Assembly (NCBI RefSeq): GCF_009746585.1 | Contig: NZ_WRPO01000011.1 | Span: forward strand, 1-64,000 | DNA from: Novosphingobium aquimarinum | GTDB lineage: Bacteria; Pseudomonadota; Alphaproteobacteria; Sphingomonadales; Sphingomonadaceae | Reading direction: 5' to 3' | Length of the DNA stretch: 64,000 nucleotides | In this document: in pieces, positions 31,588 through 40,970 of the stretch | Position numbering within the stretch: the first letter of the stretch is position 1 | Layout: each line of letters opens with the position of its first letter | Position numbers and translations under genes: made by a program | Notes under the pieces: generated by a model | Seen by the model: the letters and a program-made list of their open reading frames with translations, nothing else | What the model was told of the DNA's origin: nothing | Database searches by the model: none

Positions 31588-32934
31588 ATGCTCGATAAAG
31601 ACGCCGCCGTCGCGCGCGCAGCCGATCTCGTGGACCGCGCCCGTCGCGCGGGCGCCGACGCCGCCGACGCGGTGTTCCTCGCCAACGCTTCGCAATCGAT
31701 TCAAGTCCGCCTCGGCCAGCTCGAAGAAGCCGAACGCTCCGAAAGCGAGCACATCGCGCTGCGCGTCTTTTGCGGCAAACGCAACGCCAGCATCGGCTCT
31801 TCGGACCTGAGTTCCGCCGCGCTCGACGAGCTGGCCGCACGCGCGGTGGCCATGGCCCGAGCCGCGCCCGAAGACGCTTATGCCGGGCTCGCCCCCGCCG
31901 AAATGCTGGCAAAGGGCCCCTTTCCCGATCTCGACCTGGCAGATGACGGCGAACCCGAACCGGCGCAGCTGCGCGAGGATGCGGCCGAAGCCGAAGCCGT
32001 AGCGCGCGCGGTGCCGGGCGTCACCAATTCCGAAGGCGCGGGCGCCGGGGCGACGCGATCGGTGTTCGCGCTCGCGACCAGTCACGGCTTTGCCGACGGC
32101 TACGTTTCGTCCAGCCATTCGCTGAGCGCGGTCGTGCTTGGCGGCGAGGGCAATGCCAAGCAGCGCGATTATGCCTGGCGCCAGACGCGGTTTCGCGATG
32201 ACCTCCCCTCGCCCGCCGAGATCGGCGAACTCGCCGGCACGCGTGCGGTCGCCAAAGTGGCGCCGGAACGGCTGCGCAGCGGGCCGATGCCGGTCGTGCT
32301 CAGCCCGCGCGTCGGGGGCTCGATCATCGGCCATTTGCTCGGCGCGATTTCGGGCAACGCCATCGCGCGCCGTTCCAGCTTCCTGCTCGAAAAGCGCGAC
32401 GAACAGATCTTCGCGCCCGGATTTACGATCCTCGACAACCCGCACATGGTCCGCGGGCTGCGCTCGCGCCCGTTCGACGGCGAAGGACTGCCCACGGGCG
32501 AACGCGCGATCGTCGAGGACGGCCGGCTGACCGGCTGGCTGATGGAAAGCGCCGCAGCGCGCCAGCTCGGCCTCGCGCCGACCGGCCACGCCGCACGCGG
32601 CGGCGGCGGCGCGCCCGGTGTTTCGGCGGGCAACGTCCATGTCGCGGCGGGCGAGCTGAGCCCCCAAGCGCTGATGGCGGACATCGCCGACGGGGTCTAC
32701 GTGACCCAGCTGTTCGGCCAGGGGGTCAACGCCGTGACCGGCGACTACAGCCGCGGCGCTTCGGGATTCCGCATCGTCAATGGCGAGCTTGCCGGCCCTG
32801 TCGCCGAGTTCACCGTGGCCAGCAACCTGCTGACCATGTTCGCCAACTTGCGCGCCGCGAACGACCTCGAATGGTTCCGCGCGGTCAACGTGCCGACCAT
32901 GCGCATCGACGGGATGACTGTCGCGGGCGGTTGA
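31588..32934 (+). CDS. pmbA: TldD/PmbA (TldE)-family protein
   Basis: The 448-residue product matches the PmbA (TldE) subunit of the TldDE metalloprotease, which trims peptides and antitoxins. N-terminal AADLVDRARRAGADAADAVF and IQVRLGQLEEAERSESEHIA are typical. The C-terminal beta-sheet region shows NARSSFLLEK-like segments, GLPTGERAIVEDGRLTGWLM and GVYVTQLFGQGVNAVTGDYSRG. PmbA lacks the HExxH motif of TldD, and none is seen here. No tldD gene is adjacent. The start ATG lies 21 bp downstream of a GGAG-type site region. Confidence 0.9.
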   Translation: MLDKDAAVARAADLVDRARRAGADAADAVFLANASQSIQVRLGQLEEAERSESEHIALRVFCGKRNASIGSSDLSSAALDELAARAVAMARAAPEDAYAGLAPAEMLAKGPFPDLDLADDGEPEPAQLREDAAEAEAVARAVPGVTNSEGAGAGATRSVFALATSHGFADGYVSSSHSLSAVVLGGEGNAKQRDYAWRQTRFRDDLPSPAEIGELAGTRAVAKVAPERLRSGPMPVVLSPRVGGSIIGHLLGAISGNAIARRSSFLLEKRDEQIFAPGFTILDNPHMVRGLRSRPFDGEGLPTGERAIVEDGRLTGWLMESAAARQLGLAPTGHAARGGGGAPGVSAGNVHVAAGELSPQALMADIADGVYVTQLFGQGVNAVTGDYSRGASGFRIVNGELAGPVAEFTVASNLLTMFANLRAANDLEWFRAVNVPTMRIDGMTVAGG

Positions 32935-32956
32935 GGAAGACCCGAGTAGGAACACC

Positions 32957-32984
32957 AAGACTCCGATACCCGCTCGGGAGTCTT
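32957..32984 (+). terminator. Hairpin after pmbA
   Basis: AAGACTCC (32957-32964) pairs with GGAGTCTT (32977-32984), followed by TTG on the plus strand. It lies 23 bp after the pmbA stop and is a plausible intrinsic terminator. Confidence 0.6.
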
Positions 32985-32991
32985 TGTAAGT

Positions 32992-33015
32992 GGCAACCTG
33001 CATCCGCAGGTTGCC
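32992..33015. repeat. 10-bp perfect hairpin
   Basis: GGCAACCTGC (32992-33001) and GCAGGTTGCC (33006-33015) flank a 4-nt loop. It lies directly before the 34-bp inverted repeat and may belong to the same repetitive block. Confidence 0.6.
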
Positions 33016-33016
33016 T

Positions 33017-33098
33017 GCGGCACCAGCCCACGCCCCCACCCGACCTCCCACGAGTGTATCCTGATGGGAGGTCGGGTGGGGGCGTGGGCTGGTGCCGC
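33017..33098. repeat. Perfect 34-bp inverted repeat with 14-nt loop
   Basis: The arms 33017-33050 and 33065-33098 are exact reverse complements, beginning GCGGCACCAGCCCACGCCCC, separated by 14 nt. A stem of this length far exceeds a normal terminator and suggests a fold-back intergenic repeat between the convergent pmbA and ppa genes. Confidence 0.9.
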
Positions 33099-33100
33099 TA

Positions 33101-33122
33101 GCTCGTCACGGATGTGACGAGC
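33101..33122. repeat. 9-bp palindrome next to the long hairpin
   Basis: GCTCGTCAC (33101-33109) and GTGACGAGC (33114-33122) flank GGAT. It lies between the 34-bp hairpin and the ppa terminator region; seven A residues on the plus strand, a T-tract for ppa transcripts, follow at about 33132. Confidence 0.65.
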
Positions 33123-33182
33123 GCACCCAGCAAAAAAATCTGGTGCCGCCGGCAAACCGCCAATGCGGTCTGCCGATCAGAA

Positions 33183-33722
33183 CTACCCCTTCTTCGCGGC
33201 CTTTTCGCGCTCGATCGCCTCGATCACGATCTGGCGCGCTTCGGCGGCGCCGCCCCAGGTGCCGACGCGGACCCACTTTTCCTTCTCGAGGTCTTTGTAG
33301 TGCGTGAAGAAGTGTTCGATCTGGCTGAATACGATCTCGGGCAGATCGTCCTTTTCAGCGACGTTGGTGTAGTACGGAAAGGTCGAATCGACCGGCACGC
33401 AGACCAGCTTCTCGTCGCCGCCATGCTCGTCCTCGAGGTTGAGCACCGCGATCGGGCGGGCGCGTACGACGCAGCCGGCGATGAAGGGCGAGCGGGCCAC
33501 GACCAGCGCATCGAGCGGATCGCCGTCGGGCGAAAGCGTGTGCGGCACGAAACCGTAATTGGCGGGATAGCGCATCGGCGTGTGCAGGATGCGATCGACG
33601 AACAGCGCGCCCGATTCCTTGTCGAACTCGTACTTGACCGGCTCGCCGCCGATGGGAACCTCGATAACGACGTTCAGACTTTCAGGCGGATTGTCGCCAA
33701 CCGGGATCATATCGATACGCAT
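33183..33722 (-). CDS. ppa: Inorganic pyrophosphatase (family I)
   Basis: Ppa hydrolyses pyrophosphate to drive biosynthesis in the cytosol. The 179-residue product has the family I active site: EVPIGGEPVKYEFDKESGAL, MRYPANYGFVPHTLSPDGDP and LDALVVARSPFIAGCVVRAR, where DGDPLDALV is the signature with metal-binding Asp residues. VPVDSTFPYYTNVAEKDDLP and the C-terminal HYKDLEKEKWVRVGTWGG complete the family pattern. It is converging with pmbA across a repeat-rich gap. Confidence 0.97.
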   Translation of the reverse strand: MRIDMIPVGDNPPESLNVVIEVPIGGEPVKYEFDKESGALFVDRILHTPMRYPANYGFVPHTLSPDGDPLDALVVARSPFIAGCVVRARPIAVLNLEDEHGGDEKLVCVPVDSTFPYYTNVAEKDDLPEIVFSQIEHFFTHYKDLEKEKWVRVGTWGGAAEARQIVIEAIEREKAAKKG

Positions 33723-33819
33723 CGCTATCCTCTTCGTACTGGGCCGCAGCCCTTGTCCGGACGCGGCAACGCGGCCCTAGCGCCGGGCATGTTGCGCTGC
33801 AACAGGCTTATGCTGCAGT

Positions 33820-35751
33820 TTACGGCCGTCGCGGTGACAACAGCTTGTCGAGCCCCGCCTCGCCGGCCTGCTTGCCGCCGATCTTTTCCAGCCACGGCCA
33901 GCGCAGCCCGCCGTGATAGTCGACCGGTATCGTCAGGACCGAGTTGCCGCGCTGGACGATGAGCTCGATCGCCGTCTTTCGCCCTGCCGCCCCCGCAATC
34001 GCCCGCTTCATCGCCTCCGCGCTGTACGTCTGCGTATTAACGGCGAGGATCTTGGCGCCCGAGACGATTCCCGCCGCGAATGCCGGGCTGTCCCAGCGCA
34101 CCGAACTGACGGTGCCGTCCGACGACAGGCTGAGCCCGAGCGAATGCCACAGCGACAAGCTGTTGCGCTGTGCCATGGTGGCCTTGTCGTAGGGATTGGG
34201 CTCGTCGCGGAAGACGACGCGATAGCCCGCCTTCTCGATCCCCGCATAAGGCGCGGGCCGGCCACTGGCATCGATCCGCGCAGTGAGGAATCCGGCCCAG
34301 TCATAAGGATAGATTTCACCCAGCGTGCGCACCACGTCGTCGCGGGTGTAGCGCAGCGTCGGGCGCGTGCCTTCGCGATAGGAGAAGAACGCGCGCGCGA
34401 AATCGTCGAGCCCGCGCTTGCCGCCCGTGCCTTCGCGAATGATCTGGTCCGCTTCGAGCCAGACCAGCGCGCCTTCCCAGTAATAGTCCTCGCCCCGTGC
34501 GAGCGAGGCATAGGGCTTGGGCTTGCGTGCCGCGAACACCGGATCGTAGGTCGTATCCTCGACCGAGCGCCAGGCCCGCCCCGGGCTGTCGGCCAGCGCG
34601 GCGGCGCGCTGGGCGATCGCGCCGAGCACGATATCCTTGGACTGCGTGCCCGAGCGCGCCGCGAGCACCAGCCCCCAAAGCTGGGTCTGCCCTTCGTAGA
34701 CCCACAATAGGCTGTCTTCCATCGGCGTGCGGTAATCGGGCGTCCACAGCGTCGCCGGGCGGCGGTACTTGCCGTTCCAGCTATGCACGAACTCGTGGCC
34801 GAGCACGTTGCGGTCCCAATCGAAATCGGACCATTTGACGAAGTTGTTGGGTTCGAGCTGGTTCTCGCTGGAACGCAAATGCTCGAGCCCGATCCCGCCG
34901 ATCCGGTCGGACAGCGCGACGAGGAATTCGTAGCGCTCGAACGCGGGCTTGCCGAAGACCAGCAGCGTTTCGTCGACCAGCGCCTTGAGCTTCGCCTGGT
35001 CCGAGGCGGCGAGCGAGAGCAGTTCGGGCGAATCCGCCACTGCACTCAGCATCACCGAATGTCCCAGATCCCAGCTGCGCAAATGCGCGCCGGCGAAGAT
35101 CGGCGAATCGACCAGCCGTTCGTAATCGGTTTCGGCCCAGGCATAGCGATCGCCGCTCCTGGCTTCGCCTTCGAGCGCCACTGCCGGTGTCCAGCCCTTG
35201 GGCAGCGTGACGCTGGGCCGGACGCGGATCTTCGAAACCGCGTGGCCGGCGGGATAGAGGCTCATTTTCTCCCACTGCAGATTGAGCATCTCGGGCGTCA
35301 TCGTGATCCGCCCCTCGTCGGACTGCAACGGCGAGGTATGGATGAAATTCGCGACCACTTCGCGCGCGCCTTCGGGAAGGTCGAGGTGAAAGGCGTAGAC
35401 TTCGAACGGATCGCGCCGCCAGGTCACCGGCTTGCCGTTCACCATGAAGCGCAAGTCGACCAGTTCGGCCAGCGGCCCGCGCGGACCGTGCTTTCCGGGC
35501 AGCCATTGCGGGAACAGCAGCGTCAGCCGCTGGGTGCCCGGCGCGACCGGAATCGTCTCGGTCACGCGATAGAGCCCGCGCCGCACGTCGCTCGCATCGA
35601 TATCGAGCGCGATCGTGCCGCCGGGCCAGGCGGTGTCCGCAGGCTGCGGAATTTCGGGGCTGGGAGCGGCGGCGCCAGGGGCAGCGAATGCGGCGGCGGG
35701 CAAGGCGAGCGCGACCAGGACGGCGCCGGCAGTGGCTTTAAGGCTGTTCAT
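33820..35751 (-). CDS. M61-family metallopeptidase with PDZ domain (glycyl aminopeptidase-like)
   Basis: The 643-residue product has a cleavable signal ([20 protein letters not shown]), an N-terminal beta-rich M61 domain to about residue 230, and the catalytic zinc helix [18 protein letters not shown] containing HEFVH, with the downstream Glu region [20 protein letters not shown]-terminal PDZ domain (about 530-620) shows [21 protein letters not shown]61 enzymes release N-terminal Gly or Ala. It should act in the periplasm. The start ATG at 35749-35751 is preferred over an ATG three codons upstream. Confidence 0.92.
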   Translation of the reverse strand: MNSLKATAGAVLVALALPAAAFAAPGAAAPSPEIPQPADTAWPGGTIALDIDASDVRRGLYRVTETIPVAPGTQRLTLLFPQWLPGKHGPRGPLAELVDLRFMVNGKPVTWRRDPFEVYAFHLDLPEGAREVVANFIHTSPLQSDEGRITMTPEMLNLQWEKMSLYPAGHAVSKIRVRPSVTLPKGWTPAVALEGEARSGDRYAWAETDYERLVDSPIFAGAHLRSWDLGHSVMLSAVADSPELLSLAASDQAKLKALVDETLLVFGKPAFERYEFLVALSDRIGGIGLEHLRSSENQLEPNNFVKWSDFDWDRNVLGHEFVHSWNGKYRRPATLWTPDYRTPMEDSLLWVYEGQTQLWGLVLAARSGTQSKDIVLGAIAQRAAALADSPGRAWRSVEDTTYDPVFAARKPKPYASLARGEDYYWEGALVWLEADQIIREGTGGKRGLDDFARAFFSYREGTRPTLRYTRDDVVRTLGEIYPYDWAGFLTARIDASGRPAPYAGIEKAGYRVVFRDEPNPYDKATMAQRNSLSLWHSLGLSLSSDGTVSSVRWDSPAFAAGIVSGAKILAVNTQTYSAEAMKRAIAGAAGRKTAIELIVQRGNSVLTIPVDYHGGLRWPWLEKIGGKQAGEAGLDKLLSPRRP

Positions 35752-35880
35752 GCACGACATTCTTGGCCGCTCGATCGAATAAGGGCAACTGCACAGGCGG
35801 GCCGGGGACAAGTCTTTTCCCCGCGCAGCATTGCCGCTAAGCGCGTGCCCCATGATCAACCCGCCGATAAAGATACCGTC

Positions 35881-37119
35881 ATGAAGACACCCGGCGCCAT
35901 TCGCGGCACCCAGGACATATTCGGCGCCGAGGCGGAAGCCTTCGCCTTCGTGGTCGAGACCTTCGAACGCGTGCGCAAGCTCTATCGCTTTCGCCGCGCC
36001 GAAATGCCTGTGTTCGAGAAGACCGAAGTGTTCTCGCGTTCGATCGGCGAAACCACCGACGTCGTTTCCAAGGAAATGTACAGCTTCGAGGATCGCGGCG
36101 GGGACTCGCTGACGCTGCGGCCCGAATTCACCGCCGGGATCGCGCGCGCCTACCTCACCAACGGCTGGCAGCAGCACGCGCCCTTGAAGCTCGCCACCCA
36201 CGGCCCGCTGTTCCGCTACGAGCGGCCGCAAAAGGGCCGCTATCGCCAGTTTCACCAGATCGATGCCGAGATCATCGGCGCCGCCGAACCGATGGCCGAT
36301 GTCGAACTGCTGGTGATGGCGGACCAGCTGCTCAAGGAACTGGGCATCGCCGAAGGGGTGACCTTGCAGCTCAACACACTGGGCGACACCGCCAGCCGCG
36401 ATGCCTGGCGCGATGCGCTGGTCTCGTACTTTCGCGATCACCGCGAGGCGCTGTCCGAAGATTCGCAGGACCGGCTTGAACGCAATCCATTGCGCATCCT
36501 CGACTCCAAGGACTCGCGCGACCAGGCCTTCGTGGCGGATGCGCCGAAGATCGACGATTTCCTGTCCACCGAAGCCCAAGATTTCTTTGGCAAGGTGACA
36601 CAAGGGCTCGAGGCGGCCTCGGTGGACTACGTCCGCGCCCCGTCCCTTGTGCGCGGACTGGACTACTACCGACATACGGCTTTCGAGTTTGTGACAAATC
36701 GTCTCGGCGCGCAGGGCACCGTACTCGGCGGCGGCCGCTACGACGGACTGATGGAATCGCTCGGCGGACCAGCGACACCGGCGGTGGGCTGGGCCGCGGG
36801 GATCGAGCGGCTGGCGATGCTGGTGGGGGAGCGGGGCGAGCCCGTGACCGATGTCGTCGTCGTGGCCGAAAGCGACAATGCGGTTTTGGCCGCCGTGGAG
36901 GTTGTCGCGCGCTTCCGCGAGCAAGGCTACTCGGCCGATATGATCGCGACGGGCTCGCCGAAAAAGCGCTTCGACAAGGCGGTGAAGTCGGGCGCCAGTG
37001 CGATTGTCAGCTTACGCACGGACGCGACGGGGGTCACGTCGAACTGGCGCGGAACCAACGACCGGGCGGCGGAAGTCGAGCAGGCATGGACCGCCATCAA
37101 GCCATCCGTCCTCGCATGA
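35881..37119 (+). CDS. hisS: Histidine-tRNA ligase
   Basis: HisRS charges tRNA-His in the cytosol. The 412-residue product is of normal length and shows class II motifs: motif 1 region [38 protein letters not shown] and [20 protein letters not shown] (motif 2), and a Gly-rich motif 3 in [14 protein letters not shown]. The histidine-specific loop [15 protein letters not shown] is present. The C-terminal anticodon-binding domain begins near residue 325. The ATG start is 21 bp after a GGGGAC-type region; the gene has its own promoter. Confidence 0.97.
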   Translation: MKTPGAIRGTQDIFGAEAEAFAFVVETFERVRKLYRFRRAEMPVFEKTEVFSRSIGETTDVVSKEMYSFEDRGGDSLTLRPEFTAGIARAYLTNGWQQHAPLKLATHGPLFRYERPQKGRYRQFHQIDAEIIGAAEPMADVELLVMADQLLKELGIAEGVTLQLNTLGDTASRDAWRDALVSYFRDHREALSEDSQDRLERNPLRILDSKDSRDQAFVADAPKIDDFLSTEAQDFFGKVTQGLEAASVDYVRAPSLVRGLDYYRHTAFEFVTNRLGAQGTVLGGGRYDGLMESLGGPATPAVGWAAGIERLAMLVGERGEPVTDVVVVAESDNAVLAAVEVVARFREQGYSADMIATGSPKKRFDKAVKSGASAIVSLRTDATGVTSNWRGTNDRAAEVEQAWTAIKPSVLA

Positions 37120-37128
37120 CAGACCCGC

Positions 37129-37160
37129 GCCCAACCCTCGTCACCCCGGACTTGATCCGG
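37129..37160. repeat. Variant palindrome near the hisS 3' end
   Basis: TCACCCCGGACTTGATCCGG then GGTCCAAC is a variant of the CCCTGAACTTGTTTCAGGG palindrome found at 37195-37289. It starts the repeat cluster that runs to about 37860. Confidence 0.6.
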
Positions 37161-37194
37161 GGTCCAACTCTCCATTCGCGGAATTTATGCTTGG

Positions 37195-37289
37195 GGCACG
37201 ATGGATGCTGAAACAAGTTCAGCATGACGAATTTTTCGAGGGTCGATCCGCCCCGCAAACCCGTCACCCTGAACTTGTTTCAGGGTCCA
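37195..37289 (+). repeat. 95-bp direct repeat, left copy
   Basis: The unit consists of GGCACGATGGATGCTGAAAC, palindrome halves TGAAACAAGTTCAGCATGACG, a CGAATTTTTCGAGGGTC spacer and the palindrome CCCTGAACTTGTTTCAGGG. The copy at 37630-37724 has the same length and only three mismatches. The stop codon of the GIY-YIG gene lies inside it. Confidence 0.9.
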
Positions 37290-37615
37290 ACTTTCGGCGG
37301 TCCCGGAGCAAGTCGGTCAAAGCCGAGACCCAATGCGAGGTCACCCCAGCGCGGATTAAGCTCCTCTATCAGGTTGATCTTCCATTGCCGGCGCCAGTTC
37401 TTGATCTGCTTTTCGCGCAGGATCGCAGTTTCCATCGTGTCGTGGCGCTCGTACCAGACCAGCAACTTTACCCCGTAGCGATCGGTAAAGCCGGGCAAGA
37501 CGCCCTCGCGATGCTGCCAAAGGCGGCCCTCAAGGTTGGAAGTAACGCCAACATACAGCGTGCCTCTCGGCTGGCTCGCCAGGATGTAGACGCAAGGTGC
37601 GCGCGTTGGGCCCAT
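37280..37615 (-). CDS. Stand-alone GIY-YIG endonuclease-domain protein
   Basis: I start at the ATG giving MGPTRAPCVYILASQPRGTL; earlier in-frame ATGs lie within the repeat. The 111-residue product has the GIY-YIG core: VYILAS and LYVGVTSN, then RLWQHREGVLPGFTDRYGV with the conserved Arg and His, and TMETAILREKQIKNWRRQWK with the catalytic Glu. Such UPF0213-like single-domain proteins are common in Sphingomonadales, with no proven target. The gene lies between two 95-bp direct repeats, and its last residues and stop codon are encoded by the left repeat. Confidence 0.88.
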   Translation of the reverse strand: MGPTRAPCVYILASQPRGTLYVGVTSNLEGRLWQHREGVLPGFTDRYGVKLLVWYERHDTMETAILREKQIKNWRRQWKINLIEELNPRWGDLALGLGFDRLAPGPPKVGP

Positions 37616-37629
37616 TCGATGGAGCGTGC

Positions 37630-37724
37630 GGCACGATGGATGCTGAAACAAGTTCAGCATGACGAATTTTTCGAGGGTCAAACCGCCCCGCAGACCCGTC
37701 ACCCTGAACTTGTTTCAGGGTCCA
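37630..37724 (+). repeat. 95-bp direct repeat, right copy
   Basis: It matches 37195-37289 without gaps (92 of 95 bases). It lies 15 bp upstream of the GIY-YIG start codon on the minus strand, so a promoter may be inside it. A further inverted variant, CACGATGGACCCTGAAACGA then GTTCAGGGTGACGG, lies at about 37822-37857. Confidence 0.9.
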
Positions 37725-37881
37725 TTCTTCGGCCCGTGCGTATGCTAACAGGGCTCCGAGTGGCCCCTTGCCAGACACGAGCGGCACGGTCGGCGCTTCG
37801 AGCCCCACGCTCAGCGCTGTCGGCACGATGGACCCTGAAACGAGTTCAGGGTGACGGGACTGGCTTTGTCGCGGTGACCGC

Positions 37882-38952
37882 ATGAGTATTTCCGCCGAAC
37901 GGCTGGGGCAGATCGCGCATCGGTTCGCGGAGCTCGAAGCGCGGCTGGCGTCGGGGACGCTCGAGGGCGAGGCGTTCGTTGCTGCGAGCCGCGATTATGC
38001 CGAGCTCGAGCCGGTCGCGCAGGCCGCCGCGCACGTCGCCTCGCTGCGCGGCGAAATCGAGAGCCTGGCCGCGCTGCAGGATACGGATCCCGAAATGCGC
38101 GCGCTCGCCGAAGAGGAATTGCGCAGCCTCAAGGACGAATTGCCCGAAGCCGAGCGCAAGCTCGCGCTCGCCATGCTGCCGCGCGACAGTGCCGACCAGC
38201 GCCCGGCGATGCTCGAAATCCGCGCGGGCACCGGCGGCGACGAAGCAGCGCTGTTCGCCGCCGATCTCTATCGCATGTACGAGCGCTTCGCTGCCGAGCA
38301 GGGCTGGCGGATCGAACCGATCAGCGTCAACGCCAACGACATCGGCGGCTACAAGGAAGTGGTCGCCAACATCGCCGGGCAAGGCGTGTTCGCGAAGCTG
38401 AAGTTCGAAAGCGGCGTCCATCGCGTGCAGCGCGTCCCCGTGACCGAAAGCGGCGGGCGCATCCACACCTCGGCGGCGACCGTCGCAGTGCTGCCCGAGC
38501 CCACCGAAGTCGACGTGCAGATCGAGGACAAGGACCTCAAGATCGACATCTACCGCGCCAGCGGTGCGGGCGGCCAGCACGTCAACACTACCGATTCCGC
38601 CGTGCGCATCACGCACTTGCCCAGCGATATCGTCGTCACCTGCCAGGACGAGCGCAGCCAGCACAAGAACAAGGCCAAGGCGATGCAAGTGCTGCGCGCG
38701 CGGCTCTACGAGAAAATGCGCGACGAAGCACACGGCGCCGAGGCCGAGGCGCGCAAGGCGATGGTCGGTTCGGGCGACCGGTCCGAACGCATCCGCACGT
38801 ACAATTTTCCGCAAGGGCGCGTGACCGACCACCGCATCAACCTGACCCTGCACCGCTTGCCCGAAGTGCTCGAAGGACCGGGCCTCGGCGAACTGGTCGA
38901 TGCGCTGATCGCCGAGGACGAGGCCAAGCGGCTCGCGGCGATGGACGCCTGA
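37882..38952 (+). CDS. prfA: Peptide chain release factor 1
   Basis: RF1 recognises UAA and UAG stop codons on the ribosome. The 356-residue product shows the GGQ motif at residues 230-232 in [20 protein letters not shown], and the peptide-anticodon region in [24 protein letters not shown] sequence. It is full length without frameshift, so unlike prfB it has no programmed frameshift. prmC, which methylates the GGQ glutamine, follows after four bases, so the pair is an operon. Confidence 0.98.
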   Translation: MSISAERLGQIAHRFAELEARLASGTLEGEAFVAASRDYAELEPVAQAAAHVASLRGEIESLAALQDTDPEMRALAEEELRSLKDELPEAERKLALAMLPRDSADQRPAMLEIRAGTGGDEAALFAADLYRMYERFAAEQGWRIEPISVNANDIGGYKEVVANIAGQGVFAKLKFESGVHRVQRVPVTESGGRIHTSAATVAVLPEPTEVDVQIEDKDLKIDIYRASGAGGQHVNTTDSAVRITHLPSDIVVTCQDERSQHKNKAKAMQVLRARLYEKMRDEAHGAEAEARKAMVGSGDRSERIRTYNFPQGRVTDHRINLTLHRLPEVLEGPGLGELVDALIAEDEAKRLAAMDA

Positions 38953-38956
38953 CGAC

Positions 38957-39802
38957 ATGGCAGACACGGTCGCGGCCGCGATCCGCGCTGCCACGCTGGC
39001 GATCGGCGAAAGCGATCCGATCGCCCGGCTCGATGCCGAACTGCTGATGGCGGGTGCGCTGGGCGTGTCACGCTCGGACTTGCTGCTACGGCATATGCGC
39101 GATGCGCCTCCGCCAAGCTTCTCGAACTTGCTGCAACGCCGCCTCGCAGACGAGCCGGTCGCTTACATCCTGGGTTCGGCCGAATTCTACGGGCTCAAGC
39201 TGGACGTGACGCCCGACGTGCTGATCCCTCGCGGTGATACCGAAGTGCTCATCGATCGCGCGCGCGACGCGTTCGCTGACAAGGCGCCGCAGCGCGTGCT
39301 CGATTGCGGCACGGGCTCGGGCGCACTGCTGCTGGCCGCGCTGGCACAATGGCCCGAAGCGCAGGGAACCGGGATCGATCGCAGCGCCGCAGCCCTGGAA
39401 GTGGCTGCGCGCAACGCACAGTCGCTCGATATCGCCAAGCGCACGACCTGGCATGTCGCCGACTGGGATGCGCCGGGCTGGGACGATGCGCTCGATGCTC
39501 CGTTCGACCTGATCCTGGCCAATCCGCCCTATGTCGAGGACGACGCGCCGCTGGCTGCTCTCGTGCGCGATCACGAGCCTGCCGGCGCGCTTTTTGCCGG
39601 GCCCGAGGGGCTTGATGCCTACCGCGCGCTGATCCCGCAGCTGCCCGCTTTGCTCGCGCCCGACGGGCGCGGCTTCCTCGAGATCGGTTCGCGCCAGGCC
39701 GACGCGGTCAGCGCGATTTGCGCGGCTGGCGGCTTTGCCACCCAAGTGCATCGCGACCTTGCGATGCGACATCGTGTTGTCGAAATCTGGGTGAATTGCT
39801 AA
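38957..39802 (+). CDS. prmC: Release factor glutamine methyltransferase
   Basis: PrmC uses SAM to methylate the Gln of the GGQ motif in RF1 and RF2. The 281-residue product has an N-terminal helical domain (to about 80) and a Rossmann methyltransferase domain with RVLDCGTGSGALLLAALAQW and the catalytic NPPY at residues 189-192 in DLILANPPYVEDDAPLA. Adjacent prfA supports the role. It ends in a 230-bp gap before the DUF4167 gene. Confidence 0.97.
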   Translation: MADTVAAAIRAATLAIGESDPIARLDAELLMAGALGVSRSDLLLRHMRDAPPPSFSNLLQRRLADEPVAYILGSAEFYGLKLDVTPDVLIPRGDTEVLIDRARDAFADKAPQRVLDCGTGSGALLLAALAQWPEAQGTGIDRSAAALEVAARNAQSLDIAKRTTWHVADWDAPGWDDALDAPFDLILANPPYVEDDAPLAALVRDHEPAGALFAGPEGLDAYRALIPQLPALLAPDGRGFLEIGSRQADAVSAICAAGGFATQVHRDLAMRHRVVEIWVNC

Positions 39803-40036
39803 AATTATACTTGGCATCTGCGTGCTTCATGCCTAAGTCTTGCTGCAGAACCTTCGTATGGACGAATTTTTCCCATGCAGGTGGTTCTATTCCAGCATTT
39901 GCGGGAAGGTGCGGCGGGAGAGCTGCTCCGGGCAGATGATGAGATGGCGCGGCTCTCGCAGGCGATCCGCGGTTTAAGCGACACGCCCGGACCTTGAATG
40001 GCCGGACGCCAAGGGGCTTTTTTGAGGACATCATCC

Positions 40037-40861
40037 TTGAACAATAATCGTGGTAATAACCGGCGGCGCGGCCGCGGGAATAATCGGCAGCAGAATAACC
40101 AGCAGCTGAACCGGATCGACAGTCGGGCGCGTGGAAACGCGCCGCAACTGCTCGAAAAGTACAAGAAGCTGGCGCACGACGCGCATCTCAATGGCGACCG
40201 GGTTCAGGAGGAATACTACCTCCAGTTCGCGGATCACTATTTCCGCGTGATGGCCGATCAACGCGTTCGCCAGGAAGAATCGCGCCAGAACCAGAATTCC
40301 AATCAGGGCCAGAACCGCCGCGACGATCGTCAGAACGATTATAACAACGACGACGATGGCGACGACAACGACGGTTACGACGATCGCGGCAACTCCTCGC
40401 ATCATACGCAGGGTCGCGATCAGCAGAGCGACAACCGCTCCAACGGCCGTTCCGACAATCGGTCCGATAACCGGTCGGACAGCCGCTCCGGCAATCGTGC
40501 CGACAGCGATGACAATGAAAACGGCGGCGATGACGGCGTGAGCGATCGCTCGGCCTACGAGCCGCCCGAAAATCCGTTTGTGCGTGGCGATCGCGCGCCG
40601 CGCAACGCCGCCCCCAAGGCACCGCGCAAGCCGCGCCGTCGCAAGGACGCCGAAGAAGGCGAGACGCGCGACAAGGCGTCCGCCGACGCCACCGACGGCG
40701 ACGAGAAGAAATCTCGCAAGCGCATCGATGCCGCCGCCCTGCCACCGGCCATCGCCAAGGACAGCGACAGCGGCGAGGAAGCCCCCGCCAAGCCCAAGCG
40801 CCGCACGCGCAAGGCCAAGCCCGCGGGCGATGCCGACGAGACTCTCGAAGCCGTGAACTGA
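40037..40861 (+). CDS. DUF4167 domain protein, predicted RNA-binding
   Basis: I chose the TTG at 40037, since GAGGA lies nine bases upstream and the N-terminus NNNRGNNRRRGRGNNRQQNN matches the usual start of this family. The 274-residue product has an N-terminal Arg/Asn-rich segment, the DUF4167 domain (ARGNAPQLLEKYKKLAHDAH, then LQFADHYFRVMADQ), a long Asp/Arg/Ser/Asn low-complexity region and a Lys/Arg-rich tail. DUF4167 is an alphaproteobacterial hallmark, usually next to prmC. The low-complexity arginine-rich ends suggest nucleic-acid binding, which is not proven. Confidence 0.85.
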   Translation: MNNNRGNNRRRGRGNNRQQNNQQLNRIDSRARGNAPQLLEKYKKLAHDAHLNGDRVQEEYYLQFADHYFRVMADQRVRQEESRQNQNSNQGQNRRDDRQNDYNNDDDGDDNDGYDDRGNSSHHTQGRDQQSDNRSNGRSDNRSDNRSDSRSGNRADSDDNENGGDDGVSDRSAYEPPENPFVRGDRAPRNAAPKAPRKPRRRKDAEEGETRDKASADATDGDEKKSRKRIDAAALPPAIAKDSDSGEEAPAKPKRRTRKAKPAGDADETLEAVN

Positions 40862-40970
40862 TCCGCCCGCGGTCCAACCCGCGCGCGATCCTTCCGGGAC
40901 CCGGCGGCTTGGGCCGGACCGCGCGATGGCGGCTTGCCAGCCTCTGTCGCGCGCTCCAAAAGCCGCGTCC

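Noticed and set aside
31009..33051. A 680-codon minus-strand frame antisense to pmbA
   Set aside because: The pmbA frame on the plus strand has strong family motifs, and the minus-strand product shows none.
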